A DNA stretch of 64,000 bases. It comes from Anastatus disparis (lineage: Eukaryota > Arthropoda > Insecta > Hymenoptera > Eupelmidae). Positions 12,589 to 22,673 of the stretch are shown here, one piece after another (position 1 is the stretch's first letter; each line of letters begins with the position of its first letter). The DNA lies in assembly GCA_017163975.1 (NCBI GenBank), contig JAFFSR010000351.1:3679501-3743500 (forward strand), given 5' to 3'. Made by a program: the position numbers and the translations under genes. The notes under the pieces were generated by a model. That model ran no database searches and was not told where the DNA came from. It saw nothing but the letters and a program-made list of their open reading frames with translations.

Positions 12589-13404
12589 CCCACATAGCAT
12601 GAAACCTTGCTGCAAGGCTGCAAAGGTTGTTGCAAGGTTGCAATAAAAGGTTGCTGTAACCTTTTTATGTCCCTTGTACATACCTTGCAAGAATGTTTTA
12701 TGAAATCTTGCTGTGAAATTTAAACAATACATTGTGGCCAACTTCCAATGAAAGATTCCTGCAAGGCTGCTATTGAAGGTTCTCGCAAGATTATATGAAA
12801 CCTTGTTGCAAGTTGGCTACAAGATTTCAATGCAAGGTTGCTACAGCAACTTTTTATTGAAACCTTGCAACAACCTTTGCAACCTTGCAGCAAGGATTCA
12901 ATGAAAGGTTGCTGTAACCTTTTTATGTCCCTTGTACGTACTTTGCAGATATCTTTTATGGAATCTTGCTGTAAAGTTTAAACAATACATTGTGGCAAAC
13001 TTCCAATGAAAGATTCCTGCAAGGTTGCTATTGAAGGTTCTTGCAAGATTATATGAAACCTTGCTGCAAGTAAGCTGCAAGATTTCAATGCAAGATGGCT
13101 ATAGCAACTTTTCATTAAAACCTTGTAACAACCTTTGAAATCTTGCAACAACCTTTCCAACCTTGCAACAACCTTTCCAACCTTGCAACAACCTTTCTAA
13201 CCTTGCAGCAACCTTGCAGCAAAGTTTCATATAATTTTGCAAGAACCTTTCATAGCAAAATTGCAGGAATCTTTCATTGGAAGTTTGCCACTATGTATTG
13301 TTTAAACTTCACAGAAGGATTTTATGAAACATTGCTGCAGGGTATGTGCAAGAGACATAAAAAGGTTACATCAACCTTGCACTGTAACCATACATGCTGT
13401 GTGG
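12589..13404. mobile_element. Foldback element with short-unit arrays (CCCACATAGCA ends)
   Basis: The left end CCCACATAGCATGAAACC is mirrored by CATGCTGTGTGG at the right. The interior consists of iterated CCTTGCTGCAAGGTTG units on both strands; a block at about 12620-12780 recurs as a direct repeat at 12900-13030 and in inverted form at 13200-13340. No protein is encoded; the ORFs here are products of the repeats. It is the same family as 41437-44613 by ends and unit type. Confidence 0.8.
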
Positions 13405-13812
13405 ACTTTACGTAAAATGAATTACACTTATACATTCCTTATTGTTTATTGTGTATCTATACTCAAAAAAATTTTTATCACTAAATTTTCAGCACTATGC
13501 TATTAATTTTTATTTTTTATTTTTTTAAACCTCAAATTGCAAAGAATCCGTAGATTTTCCCATATATGTGTGTATATAAAAAATGCAATTACAATCTTAC
13601 GCAAAATACAACCGCTTTCTGTATCTTTTCTTGTCAACGAGATCGTACGATGGTTCGTAACCCACCGTCCTCTTCTTCATCTCGATATATTTACCAGCTT
13701 CTTAAGCCTTGATCACTAGGCATCTTCTTGAACGTCTGTACGTTGCGACAGACGGTAAGCGAAAGAGCGAGCTTTTCGAGTACTTGCTCTAAAATTTATA
13801 AAATAACGCCCT
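13405..13812. other. Spacer between two foldback elements
   Basis: No recognisable protein, RNA or repeat end is seen in these 400 bases. Confidence 0.5.
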
Positions 13813-14417
13813 CACTGAAAAACTTTTAATAGATAGAACCTTGATAAAAATATCAAAGCTCTGACTACGAAGATATCGTAGTTTCTCACTTCAATATTTC
13901 TAGTTTATAAATCTCGAAATCCATAGTTTATTTGACATCAAAATTATACAACTAAATAACTACGAAATTCGAGGTCAAGAGCTGCGAGTTTAGTAGAAAA
14001 AAGATATACAATATTATTTCCATTTTAACTGTGAATGTAGTAGCTGAAAACTCTGAAACTTAGGATTAAAATCACACGAAGAGTTCAAGTTCGAAAAGAG
14101 AGTCCATCAAGGCTCCCTCACTCTCTGCCGAGTATCAGAAAAAGAGGTAGAAGCCAAATTCGAACTTAGTGCTATTTTACTCCTAAGTTCTAAGTTATTG
14201 ACTCCTAAATTCAAGGTTCAAAGGAACGTAATATTGTATATCATTTTTCTACTAAGCAAACGTCGTAATTATCTAGTTATATTAATTTGATATCTCATAA
14301 GCTACGAAGTTTCGAGGTTGATAAATAGGAAATATCGAAGAATAGAAGTACGATAGTCTTCGTAGTTTGAGCTTCGATCTTTTCATCATAGTTCTATCTA
14401 TTAAAAGTTTTTTAGTG
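13813..14417. mobile_element. Palindromic MITE-like element, about 0.6 kb
   Basis: CACTGAAAAACTTTTAATAG at the left pairs with TATTAAAAGTTTTTTAGTG at the right. Further inward, CTACGAAGATATCGTAG-type and ATATACAATATTATTT / AATATTGTATAT segments also pair. The centre is near 14110. The minus-strand frame overlapping the right arm is a by-product. Confidence 0.75.
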
Positions 14418-15540
14418 CTTTTTTCTTCCTTGAGGTGCGTGTAATTAAATGCACATGAAATAGAGCGCGGAATCTTAACCTTTTGAGGGGCAGTGGTACA
14501 TATATGTACCACCTCTTTCGCTTTGGTTTTTCTCGTACTTGCAGTATACTTTGTAAATGCATATAAGCACTTTGTAGACTCTTGCGACTCTAACGTATTA
14601 ATGCCCGGCACAATTAGTCAAAAATGTCTATAATTTAAGCTTTTTTTTAAACAATTAACGTGAAAAAACGCGTTTTTTTCAAATAAAAATGTGCCTCTTG
14701 ACGCTTTAATACATTTACATGGTTACAATCTCTAGAATATTTTACTATCTGCTCCGAAGACAATCTGATCTCAAAATTCAGCTAGAAAAGGTTATATCAT
14801 AAAATTTGACTGAAAAAGGTCTTATCTCGCTCTCTTCTGTTCGAACAAATTATAAATTGATTCGAAGGTGCAAATCTGAATTTATTAACAATTCAGTGAT
14901 ATGAATGAATTGTTAATAATTGATTATGAATTAGTATATTTATTTTATTTGTCATGAATACATTATTATATCATAAATATATTATGAATAATGTTTAAAA
15001 AATAAATAAAATTAATTTTTGTGGGAAAATTCTTTCCGTTATAGGAAAGAAGTATATCTGTAAATATATCGACATAGAATACATATGTATAAGCAGATGA
15101 GCGATTTTACCATCTTCTGGTCATTTTGTGATCAGTTATTGATCAAAAATATATACAAGAAAAAAATTAACCAATAAATCAATGACTAATTTATAATGAT
15201 TATTTTCTACCAGGGCCATGATATATAATTCACTAAAAAAAATAAAAATAAAAATTTTAAAAAAAGTCGGGCAAACATTAGGTGAGGTCAGCTTTGATGA
15301 TTAATAATCTCCTTATAAAACAAATTGGCATGATAAATAATTTTTTATATCAAAAATAATAATTTTCACACATTGTAAAAGAATGTACATGCATAATATA
15401 ATATACAATATTCAAAAAGTAAAAATTTGAATAACATTAGAAAAATGTTAATTCAAATTATTAATAAGATCAACTAAAGTTCGCTGAATCAAGTGAAAGC
15501 GAAATAGGAATACATAATAATACAAAACATTTCTGACTTA
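14418..15540. other. AT-rich intergenic DNA
   Basis: No supported gene or repeat end. Several short AT palindromes occur, at a level expected for this base composition. Confidence 0.5.
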
Positions 15541-16076
15541 CCAGGAGAGGTTATAATCTTTGGGTCACAGATCTGTAAACTGTGGAATACGTTTTGAGGT
15601 ATCAAAATATGAATCAAGCCATAGCAATGAGGTCTAACGCTCCAAAAAACAAAGGTTATGGACGTTTATACTTATACTTTGAGCACAATGTAATGAATAA
15701 TTTTTAACTAAAAATCATTTGAATTCTGAAAGACAGTGATTTTTTGTACTCTTTTGGAGCTCAATTTTAAATAAGCATAACATTGATTCTAATTATTATT
15801 TCTTAATTTTGAGAATAACAAATTAAAGCTTGCTCTCTCTACTTTTATTTTAGTTGATGTACATTTATTATAGACATTATTAAAAAAGGATTATTTACAC
15901 TTTAATAAAAAGCTCTTTTTTACATTATGCTCAAAGTATGAGTATAAACGTCCATAACCTTTGTTTTTCGGAGCGTTAGACCTCATTGCTGTGGCTTGAC
16001 TCATATTTTGATACCTAAAAACGTATTCCACAGTTTCCAGATCTGTGACCCAAAGGTCATAACCTCTTCTGATTGG
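15541..16076. mobile_element. Palindromic element with TTTGGGTCAC ends
   Basis: The left arm CCAGGAGAGGTTATAATC followed by TTTGGGTCACAGATCTG is mirrored by CAGATCTGTGACCCAAAGG and ATAACCTCTTCTGATTGG. Pairing includes the internal GAGGTCTAACGCTCC and GTTATGGACGTTTATACT segments. The ACCTT(T/C)GGGTCAC motif near the ends is shared with the element at 20863-21525. Confidence 0.8.
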
Positions 16077-16374
16077 TTTTCATTATTTTTATAAAAATAT
16101 TATTTTATTTAATATTACGATATATTGCTCGTAATTTTGAGATCCTTAAATTAAAAGAATTAAAATATAATAATTAATTTAAACATTTTTACTTTCATTT
16201 TTTATGGTAAATAAAATAAATGCGGGATAATAAAGTATATGTATAATAATAATTGTGTAATTTAAAAAAAACACTCAGAAAAAATTTTTCATGAAAAATA
16301 TAATATTTTGACGATTACATTTTATAACTATGTCAATAATTCTTAAAAAAGAATGTACTTATGCTAAAGTGTAT

Positions 16375-16695
16375 ATAAAGACGTCTTTGAAAGATGTCAT
16401 TGGATATGTATTTACAAATCCCAATACAACAAAAGACATCTTGAAAAGCCGTTATTATTTTTAATAGGGTATCTTCCTAAAGAAAGATATAGAAACAAGA
16501 TAAGCATCAGCTTTCTGCAGACCGAAAAGCTTGAGCAAATAAACTGGAAATGTTATAACCTTATATACCCACGTCACTAACTACACTTTAGCTCCAGTAC
16601 GTTCTTTTTTGAAACATTTGAGTAGGTATTATTTTTAAAATCTTGATAAAAAAGACGTCTTTAAAAGACGTCATTATTTTCAATAGGGTACATAG
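16375..16695. mobile_element. Foldback element with GACGTC units and a shared core
   Basis: It begins with AAGACGTCTTTGAAAGATGT and ends with AAAGACGTCATTATTTTCAA followed by TAGGGTA, close to the CCCTGTTGAAAATAATGACG end of the elements at 37699 and 51502. Its middle, about 16475-16590 (CTTCCTAAAGAAAGATATAG, GCTTGAGCAAATAAAC, GTTATAACCTTATATACC), matches the middle of the GTACGTAC element at 53791-53900. Confidence 0.65.
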
Positions 16696-17010
16696 ACCCA
16701 CAAAATAAAAAAAGTTGTTTGTACTTTTAACCAGACCTAGCATTTCTTATGTATTTTTCAATGCTGAATCCGAGTCTGCAATCAAAACGTAGCCTTTGCC
16801 TGTATAAATTGAGGTTTTTCCAGAAAAAACCTCATTTTTTCGCTTTTTCTGGTTTTTGAAGCTGAAAAAAAAAGATACGATTAATTTGTTTCAAATCGAA
16901 TTATACGGGAAAAAATACATCGAAAACCATGTTTTTAATATTTTTTTCACGGAATTATAACCTTTGTACAACGCCGAAAAGATGAAAAAATCAGAAAAAG
17001 TCGATATTCA

Positions 17011-17428
17011 GTCTTAATTTTATTAAAAGCAGACCAAACTATCTATCCTTGTCTAAAAGTGTTTTTTATCATTTATATAAACACCATTGGCTGTAACACT
17101 AAAAAAATGGCAGCCCCTGCTAGATATTAGTATAATAGATAAATTTTATAATAAGAACAAAATAATTTTATCACGTGGTTTTTGAATAATATAAGACTTA
17201 CTGAAAATCTAAAATATAACCTATCTTTTTTGGTAGATCTCATATTATTCAAAAATTACATAATTAAATTATTTTGTTCTTATTATAAAATTTAACTATT
17301 ATACTAATATCTAGCGGAGACTGCCATTTTTTCGAGTTACAGCCAATAGTGTTTACATAAATGATGAAAAACACCATTAGACAAAGACAAATAGTTCAGC
17401 CTCTTCTTAAAACATAATTAAAATTTTA
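17011..17428. mobile_element. Palindromic MITE-like element, about 0.42 kb
   Basis: The left segments CTATCCTTGTCTAAAAGTG, AACACCATTGGCTGTAAC and AAATGGCAG are mirrored as CTGCCATTT, GTTACAGCCAATAGTGTT and GACAAAGACAAATAG. The centre lies near 17225. It is non-coding. Confidence 0.8.
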
Positions 17429-17739
17429 TTATAAATCTTTGGAAGAGTTGATGAGCATTATAAATACTATCCAAGTAGTTTTTGAGGTTGCTGATCATAA
17501 ATTGAAAGTTAGATTTTGTAAAAGACCACTCCCAGTTAGTGGGAAGTATATGTGGTAAATTTATCGATTTTTTTGAAAAAGAACATTTTAAATACTACTT
17601 TAAGAGTGTCCCAAATCATTGATCATAAATCCAAGATTTACTGAGACTACTATGTATGGTATGTATGGTAAATCTGACATAAAATTGATGATCAGTGACT
17701 TTGATGAACCACTGTAGAAATTCACGAAAATCACTACTA

Positions 17740-17945
17740 TTTCGAAAGAATTTGAGCTCAGCTTTCATTTAAAAAAAGCTTCTAGCTATCAATGCTAAAG
17801 AACTATATGCGTTTAAAAATTTAGTAACTTTTTCAGTAATTTTCTTTAATAACCTTATAAATTTAGATTTTTCCATATTTTGTCATCTGAACACTTGACC
17901 CAAAGTTTAAAAAAAATCCGTGATCTAGAGTTGTGATACTCTCCT
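17740..17945. mobile_element. Half of an element related to the one at 20863-21525
   Basis: GAGCTCAGCTTTCATTTAAA and AAGCTTCTAGCTA-AATGCT are followed in the same order as in the right arm at 21297-21526, ending in ACTCTCCTAGTTAG. It is flanked by direct repeats of a CATAAAATTGA(T/G)GATCA(G/A)TGAC segment at about 17680 and 17970, which suggests insertion into a duplicated sequence. Confidence 0.5.
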
Positions 17946-18139
17946 AGTTAGACTACTATGGTAAATATGACATAAAATTGAGGATCAATGACCTTGATGG
18001 ACCACTGTAGATACAGTTTTTAGCTTTTTTTAATAAGTGCGCCATGCTTTTAATGTTTTAGTTGTAATTGAAAGAATACAATACCTATATAAAGTTCAAA
18101 ATTTCAGTGTCAAGGTGACGAATACTAGGTGTCAACGTT

Positions 18140-18161
18140 CTCTCTCTCTCTCTCTCTCTCC
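18140..18161. repeat. (TC)n microsatellite
   Basis: A short pure TC run. It lies in otherwise unannotated AT-rich DNA. Confidence 0.9.
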
Positions 18162-18249
18162 TTTCGCTCTTTTATATTTTAAATTGTCTTACACTTTCGT
18201 ACACGCTTTTCTTCGAATGATCGATGTAGAGGATTTCTGACACTTTTTG

Positions 18250-18735
18250 GTTCCTTTTTAGAAGATGTTTCTCTTCATCATACAGCAGTAATCTGCTAAT
18301 ATTTTTATTCCTCAGTTTCCTTGAAATTTACGTTCGAAGCCTTTCGAATCTTGGTGAAATCGTTCACATACTCTTTATTAAAATCTCCGTTATTTTCTGG
18401 AAACTGATAAACATGTGGATCAAGAAAATGAAGTTCTATATTCATTAGACAACGCAATTTTTCGAAATTACGTACCATTCTTTTCATAATATCTTTAAAT
18501 ATCGTGTCTTTGGTATCACCCAAAAATTTTGTTGATATCTCTTTAAAACTTGACTATGCTGCTTTCTCGACATCGTTCATAGTTTTGTCAAAGTTTTCAT
18601 CTCTAAATAAAGTTCAAATTTCAGGACCATCAAAAATACCTTCTCTTTATGAGGAATTCTCTTTATCTCTAATATGGGTACTCTGTGAATCCAGACTGTT
18701 GTCTAAGTATCAAGGAGAAAATTTTCAAGTCTTCA
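18250..18735 (-). pseudogene. Internally deleted fragment of a CMC-like transposase
   Basis: Read on the minus strand from about 18720, broken frames give LRQQSGFTEYP, then EGIFDGPEI or similar, then LGDTKDTIFKDIMKRM, then CLMNIELHFLDPH and FPENNGDF. These match in order the second-aspartate/CxxC region and the glutamate region of the transposase copies at 58766-60135 and 60707-62563, but about 90 residues between QQSGFT and EGIFDGPEI are gone. Stops and frameshifts make it dead. It lies directly before the start of the LINE that follows. The family match rests on comparison within the window and is firm; the superfamily name is inference. Confidence 0.65.
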
Positions 18736-18736
18736 C

Positions 18737-19836
18737 ATATTTATGATCTTAAGGATAAAAATGCCCTACTAAAAGAATTGTTCGAAAAAGAAAAAGCTAT
18801 GCCGAAAGCAACATTCAAGACTTTTGCCGACGTGAATGCATCTAAATAAGTAATAGAAAGCCCTAAAATAATACCAAAAATAGTAATTAAGAAAAAGAAT
18901 AAAGAAGATAAAACTAATATTAAAGACAGTGTTATAAAATATCTCGTAAAAGAACTATACAGATTAAAAATATAAATTATAAAAATGATAATGTAACTAT
19001 CAATTGCATGGACATGGATAGCATGAAGACGGCTGAAAAATTATTAACAGCAACATTACCTACTTGTAAAGTAGAAAAAGAACAACTGAAAAATCCAATC
19101 ATTAAGATAGTTGGAATAGAAAATGTGTATAATATGGACAATAAGACATTAGAAAATGATACAAATGTGAGAAATTTCAATAACTTAAATACCAAAGGTA
19201 AAATTTTTACTCATAGAAGACATAAAAAAAATAAAAACGTTAACAATTATAATGGAGGTATCTTCGTTGGACATCAGAATTGCAGAGTTTATGATGTAAT
19301 CAATGCTAGACCTTGTTACAATTGTGCAAGATTTGGTCACAATGGCTCGAAATGTATGAATGATCCGGTTTTCTTAAAATGTGCTGGTTCGCATCGAACA
19401 AGGAATCGTGAAGGCAATAAGTCTATATGTTGTGCTAACTGCAAGTTTAGCAATGGGAAATATGGCAAGAAATATAGTACTGAACATATTGCAACAAACA
19501 GTGAATGGTGTGTAATATTAACCTATAAATAAATTTGCTGATAAACACAACAGATTATAGAGTAAAGCCTTACGTACCAAAATTCTTGGGTAAAGTTGAT
19601 AACTTCGATAACAATAGCCGTATGTTTAGCAGAATGAACAAACTGAGATCTGAGAGGATAAATGTTAGTACAGAATCTGTTTTATCTACTGCCACTACGA
19701 GAGCACGCATTGGAAGCACTGAATCAGATGTTTGTTATATATCAAAATTTAAGTATTAATGAAACAAGTGTTTCTGATATACAGTCTTTCAATGAGAATC
19801 AAAAGAAGATTGATAATTTGATTATAAACATAAATA
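18737..19836 (+). pseudogene. LINE A ORF1 (nucleic-acid-binding protein with zinc knuckle), broken
   Basis: Plus-strand frames starting near LKDKNALLKEL (about 18745) continue through a basic stretch (IKKKNKEDK, about 18884), then ORF 19008-19532. The latter carries MDMDSMKTAEKLLTATLP and, at residues about 103-116, CYNCARFGHNGSKC, a CX2CX4HX4C zinc knuckle; a second cysteine cluster SICCANC follows near residue 139. RNA-binding Gag-like ORF1 proteins with such knuckles are typical of Jockey/CR1/R1-type LINEs. In-frame stops near 18847 and 18973 and at 19530, and the frame change to ORF 19535-19759, show decay. The element is continued by the endonuclease after a MITE. Confidence 0.7.
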
Positions 19837-19838
19837 TA

Positions 19839-20600
19839 GGGATATCTCTGGAACTTTTTAATTTTGAGAAATTGGCTTTACAACAATTCAAAAGTCTATA
19901 ATACAAGTTTCTGGAGTGGCACACACTTCAATAAGGGCTTAAATTACTCGTTTCTGTAAGTAGAATAAGTAATTAAATTTTGGTATCGATTGAACAATCG
20001 TTGTTCACGGTATATAATTTTATACGTCAAAAATGATACTTTTTTCATATTTTTCTACGTGTGTTTCTTGAGCTGTAAAAAAAGTAACGTACTTTCGATC
20101 ATTCTCAAATTTTTTTAGCATAATGAATATGGTAAAAAGAACAGTTTAAGCCTACCCTGGTACATGTGCCCCTCTTTAGGAAGCTGTTAGACTATTTTTA
20201 ATGTTAGTGTAATTTTTAGGTGAAAATCACATTAACATTAAAAATAGTCTAACAGCTTCCTAAAGAGGGGCACATGTACCAGGGTAGGTTAAAACTGTTC
20301 TTTTTACCATATTCATTATGCTAAAAAAATTTGAGAATGATCGAAAGTATGTTACTTTTCTTATAGCTCAAGAAACACACGTAAAAAAATATGAAAAAAG
20401 TATCATTTTTGAGGTATAAAATTATGTACCGTAAACAACGATTGTTCCATCGATACCAAAATTTAATTACATATTCTACTTACAGAAACGAGTAATTTAA
20501 GCCCTTATTGAAGTGTGTGCCACTCCAGAAACTTGTATTATAGACTTTTGAATTGTTGTGAAGACAATTTCTCAAAATTAAAAAGTTCCAGAGATATCCC
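19839..20600. mobile_element. Palindromic Tc1/mariner-type MITE in LINE A (TA duplication)
   Basis: The element begins GGGATATCTCTGGAAC and ends GTTCCAGAGATATCCC, with TA on both sides (19837-19838 and 20601-20602). The arms pair for about 370 bases each, through GAGTGGCACACACTTCAATA and GGTACATGTGCCCCTCTTTA and their complements, to a centre near 20225. TA duplications and perfect ends fit Tc1/mariner-type MITEs. It separates LINE A ORF1 from ORF2. Confidence 0.85.
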
Positions 20601-20602
20601 TA

Positions 20603-21981
20603 TGTAAAAAGCTTAAATGCAAATTTACAAAATTTAGAGTGTTTTATTGGGAGACTTTGTATAATGCCTTGTGTAATAGTGTATACTGAAACGTGGACCT
20701 TAGAATATCCACAACTGTTAAAGTTACCTGGCTATAAATTATACTGTAACGAAAGTAAACTTAACAAGACGGATGGTGTTGTAATCTATATTAGAGAAGA
20801 CTTAAATGAAACTACTAAAACCTTGATTTTTGGAGAGTTAAAAATAATAAACACTACACTAACAAGGAGAGTGTTTCACCTTCGGGTCACCGATTGGGCT
20901 CAAATTTGGGAAATGTTTTCTGGATGCAGAAACATGGAGAAAGCCAAAATTTTAGAGGCCAACGCTCAAAATTTCTCTAGTTATAGGCCATTGGAGAAAA
21001 TCACGAAAAAAGTTACTAGATTTTCAAATGCTTATAGTTCCTCAACATTGTTAGCTAAAAGCTTATACCTTTTTTAAATGAAAGCTGAGCTCAAATCCTT
21101 TCGAAATAGCACCTAAGGCATCCCAAAATATTATTTTTTCCCAAAGTTAGAGCGCAATGAAGATTAGACCTAATTTCAGCTTTTATTATTAATTAATGTT
21201 TTAAACAGAAAATTAAGGTCAAATCTTCATTGCGCTCTAACTTTGGAAAAAAATAATATTTTGAGATACTATAGGTGCTATTTCGAAAGGATTTGAGCTT
21301 AGCTTTCATTTAAAAAAAGGTACAAGCTTCTAGCTAACAATGCTGTGGAACTATAAGCGTTTGAAAATCTTGTAACTTGTTTCGTGATTTTCTTCAATGG
21401 CCTGTAACTAGAGAAATTTTGAGCGTTGGCCTCTAAAATTTTGGCTTTCTTCATATTTCTGCATCTAGAAAACATTCCCCAAATTTGAGCCCAATCGGTG
21501 ACCCGAAGGTGAAACACTCTCCTTGTAAGACTGAAGAATGGAAATATAGCGTTGTCAGCAGTTTATATATCTCATAAGATCTTTAAGGCTGAATTTATTC
21601 TAAATATAAACAAATTTTTAAATTCTTATAATTTTGGCAAGAATCACTTGGTAATGGGTGATTTTAACATAGACATAAATCAAAATGATTCTTTGAGTCA
21701 AGGAAGTTTTAACAAACTTCTTGGAAAAATCCTACATGCCAAGTTTTATAGGTATTACTAGACCAGCACTAAATTTACCAACTCAAGGAACATGTATTAA
21801 CGATATTTTTGATAAGACTGGAGTCTTAAATCTCAAATCATATAAAGTGACTAGTGGTTTTACTGACCACTATTCATTGCTTGTGTCTTTCCAAGATAAA
21901 TTAAAAAAAGTTGATAAAAATACAAGCAACAAAATAGTTAACTATAGTAAACTGACAGTTTGCACTGCTAACCAAAATTAG
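20603..21981 (+). pseudogene. LINE A ORF2, endonuclease domain, split by a MITE
   Basis: Before the insert, ORF 20664-21077 opens with CVIVYTETW and YKLYCNESKLNKTDGVVIYI, the second and third conserved blocks of LINE apurinic/apyrimidinic endonucleases. After the insert, LVMGDFNIDI (about 21651-21680) supplies the GDFN block, and GFTDHYSLLVSF (about 21860-21895) the final (S/T)DH block. The expected order and spacing are met only if the insert at 20863-21525 is ignored. A frameshift near 21755 separates the last two blocks. The intact enzyme would nick target DNA to prime reverse transcription; this copy is inactive. Confidence 0.8.
20863..21525. mobile_element. Palindromic MITE in the LINE A endonuclease (TAA duplication)
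   Basis: It starts CAAGGAGAGTGTTTCACC and ends GGTGAAACACTCTCCTTG, with TAA at 20860-20862 and 21526-21528. The arms are about 290 bases and carry CTTCGGGTCACCGATTGGGC and its complement. The two mirrored ORFs reading VFHLRVTDWAQIW are the same arm read from both sides, not genes. A TAA duplication would fit PIF/Harbinger or CACTA-type integration. Confidence 0.85.
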
Positions 21982-22669
21982 ATGAATCTTGTGCAAATGC
22001 GTGATCCCAACGAGTCTATTGAAAGTATTATATATGTGATTGAGAATTGTATTGAAGAGGCATCAGATATAAACAAGGTAGATTGCGACAATGGAAATTT
22101 GAAATCAAGAAAAATTTGGATTACTAAAGCCATCATGGTATCGTGTAAAAAAAAAGAAAAACTTCATAGAGCTTGGAAAAAAGATCCTAATAACACCGTA
22201 CTAAAAAACAATGATATGAAACACAATAAGCTTTTAATTAGAACAATCATGCCAAACGCCAAATTACATCATGAACAAAATAATTTTATTAAAAATGAAA
22301 GTAATCCTAGGATTCTATGGAAACTAATTAATGAAAAGTTCAGTCAAAATATTAAAAAAAGATTTAAAAATTGACTATATTTTAGACAAGGCTAAAAACA
22401 AAATTATCGCACCAACTGACATTGCTAACACTATGAATGAATATTTTTGTGGTATAGGAGCTAAACTGGGCTCCAATATTCATATACCAAATGAACCATA
22501 CCCAATAAAGATACCATATAGCAACAAATCTATATTTTTGAGACCAGCTTGTGCATTAAAAATTAAAAACATAATTATGGAAATGAAGGATAAAACAGGA
22601 GGTATTGATGGAATAAATATGAAAGTTTTAAAAACATTGTAAAATTTCATATCTGAACTATTGTATAAT
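21982..22669 (+). pseudogene. LINE A ORF2, linker between endonuclease and reverse transcriptase
   Basis: Two overlapping frames (21982-22374, 22331-22642) give a lysine-rich linker with KIWITKAIMVSCKKKEKLHR and then LWKLINEKF, and then the start of the reverse transcriptase region with MNEYFCGIGAKL and KDKTGGIDGINMKVL. Those blocks directly precede the finger domain in Jockey/CR1-type ORF2 (family knowledge). A -1-type frame change occurs near 22340 and a stop lies at 22640. The frame then runs into the element at 22674. Confidence 0.75.
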
Positions 22670-22673
22670 GTGT

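Noticed and set aside
12475..13506. Frames in the 12.5-13.4 kb region
   Set aside because: They consist of repeats of the foldback element on both strands.
20664..21517. Two mirrored frames with VFHLRVTDWAQIW taken as a protein domain
   Set aside because: They are the two arms of one palindromic MITE read from opposite sides; only the first 70 residues of the 20664 frame belong to LINE A.
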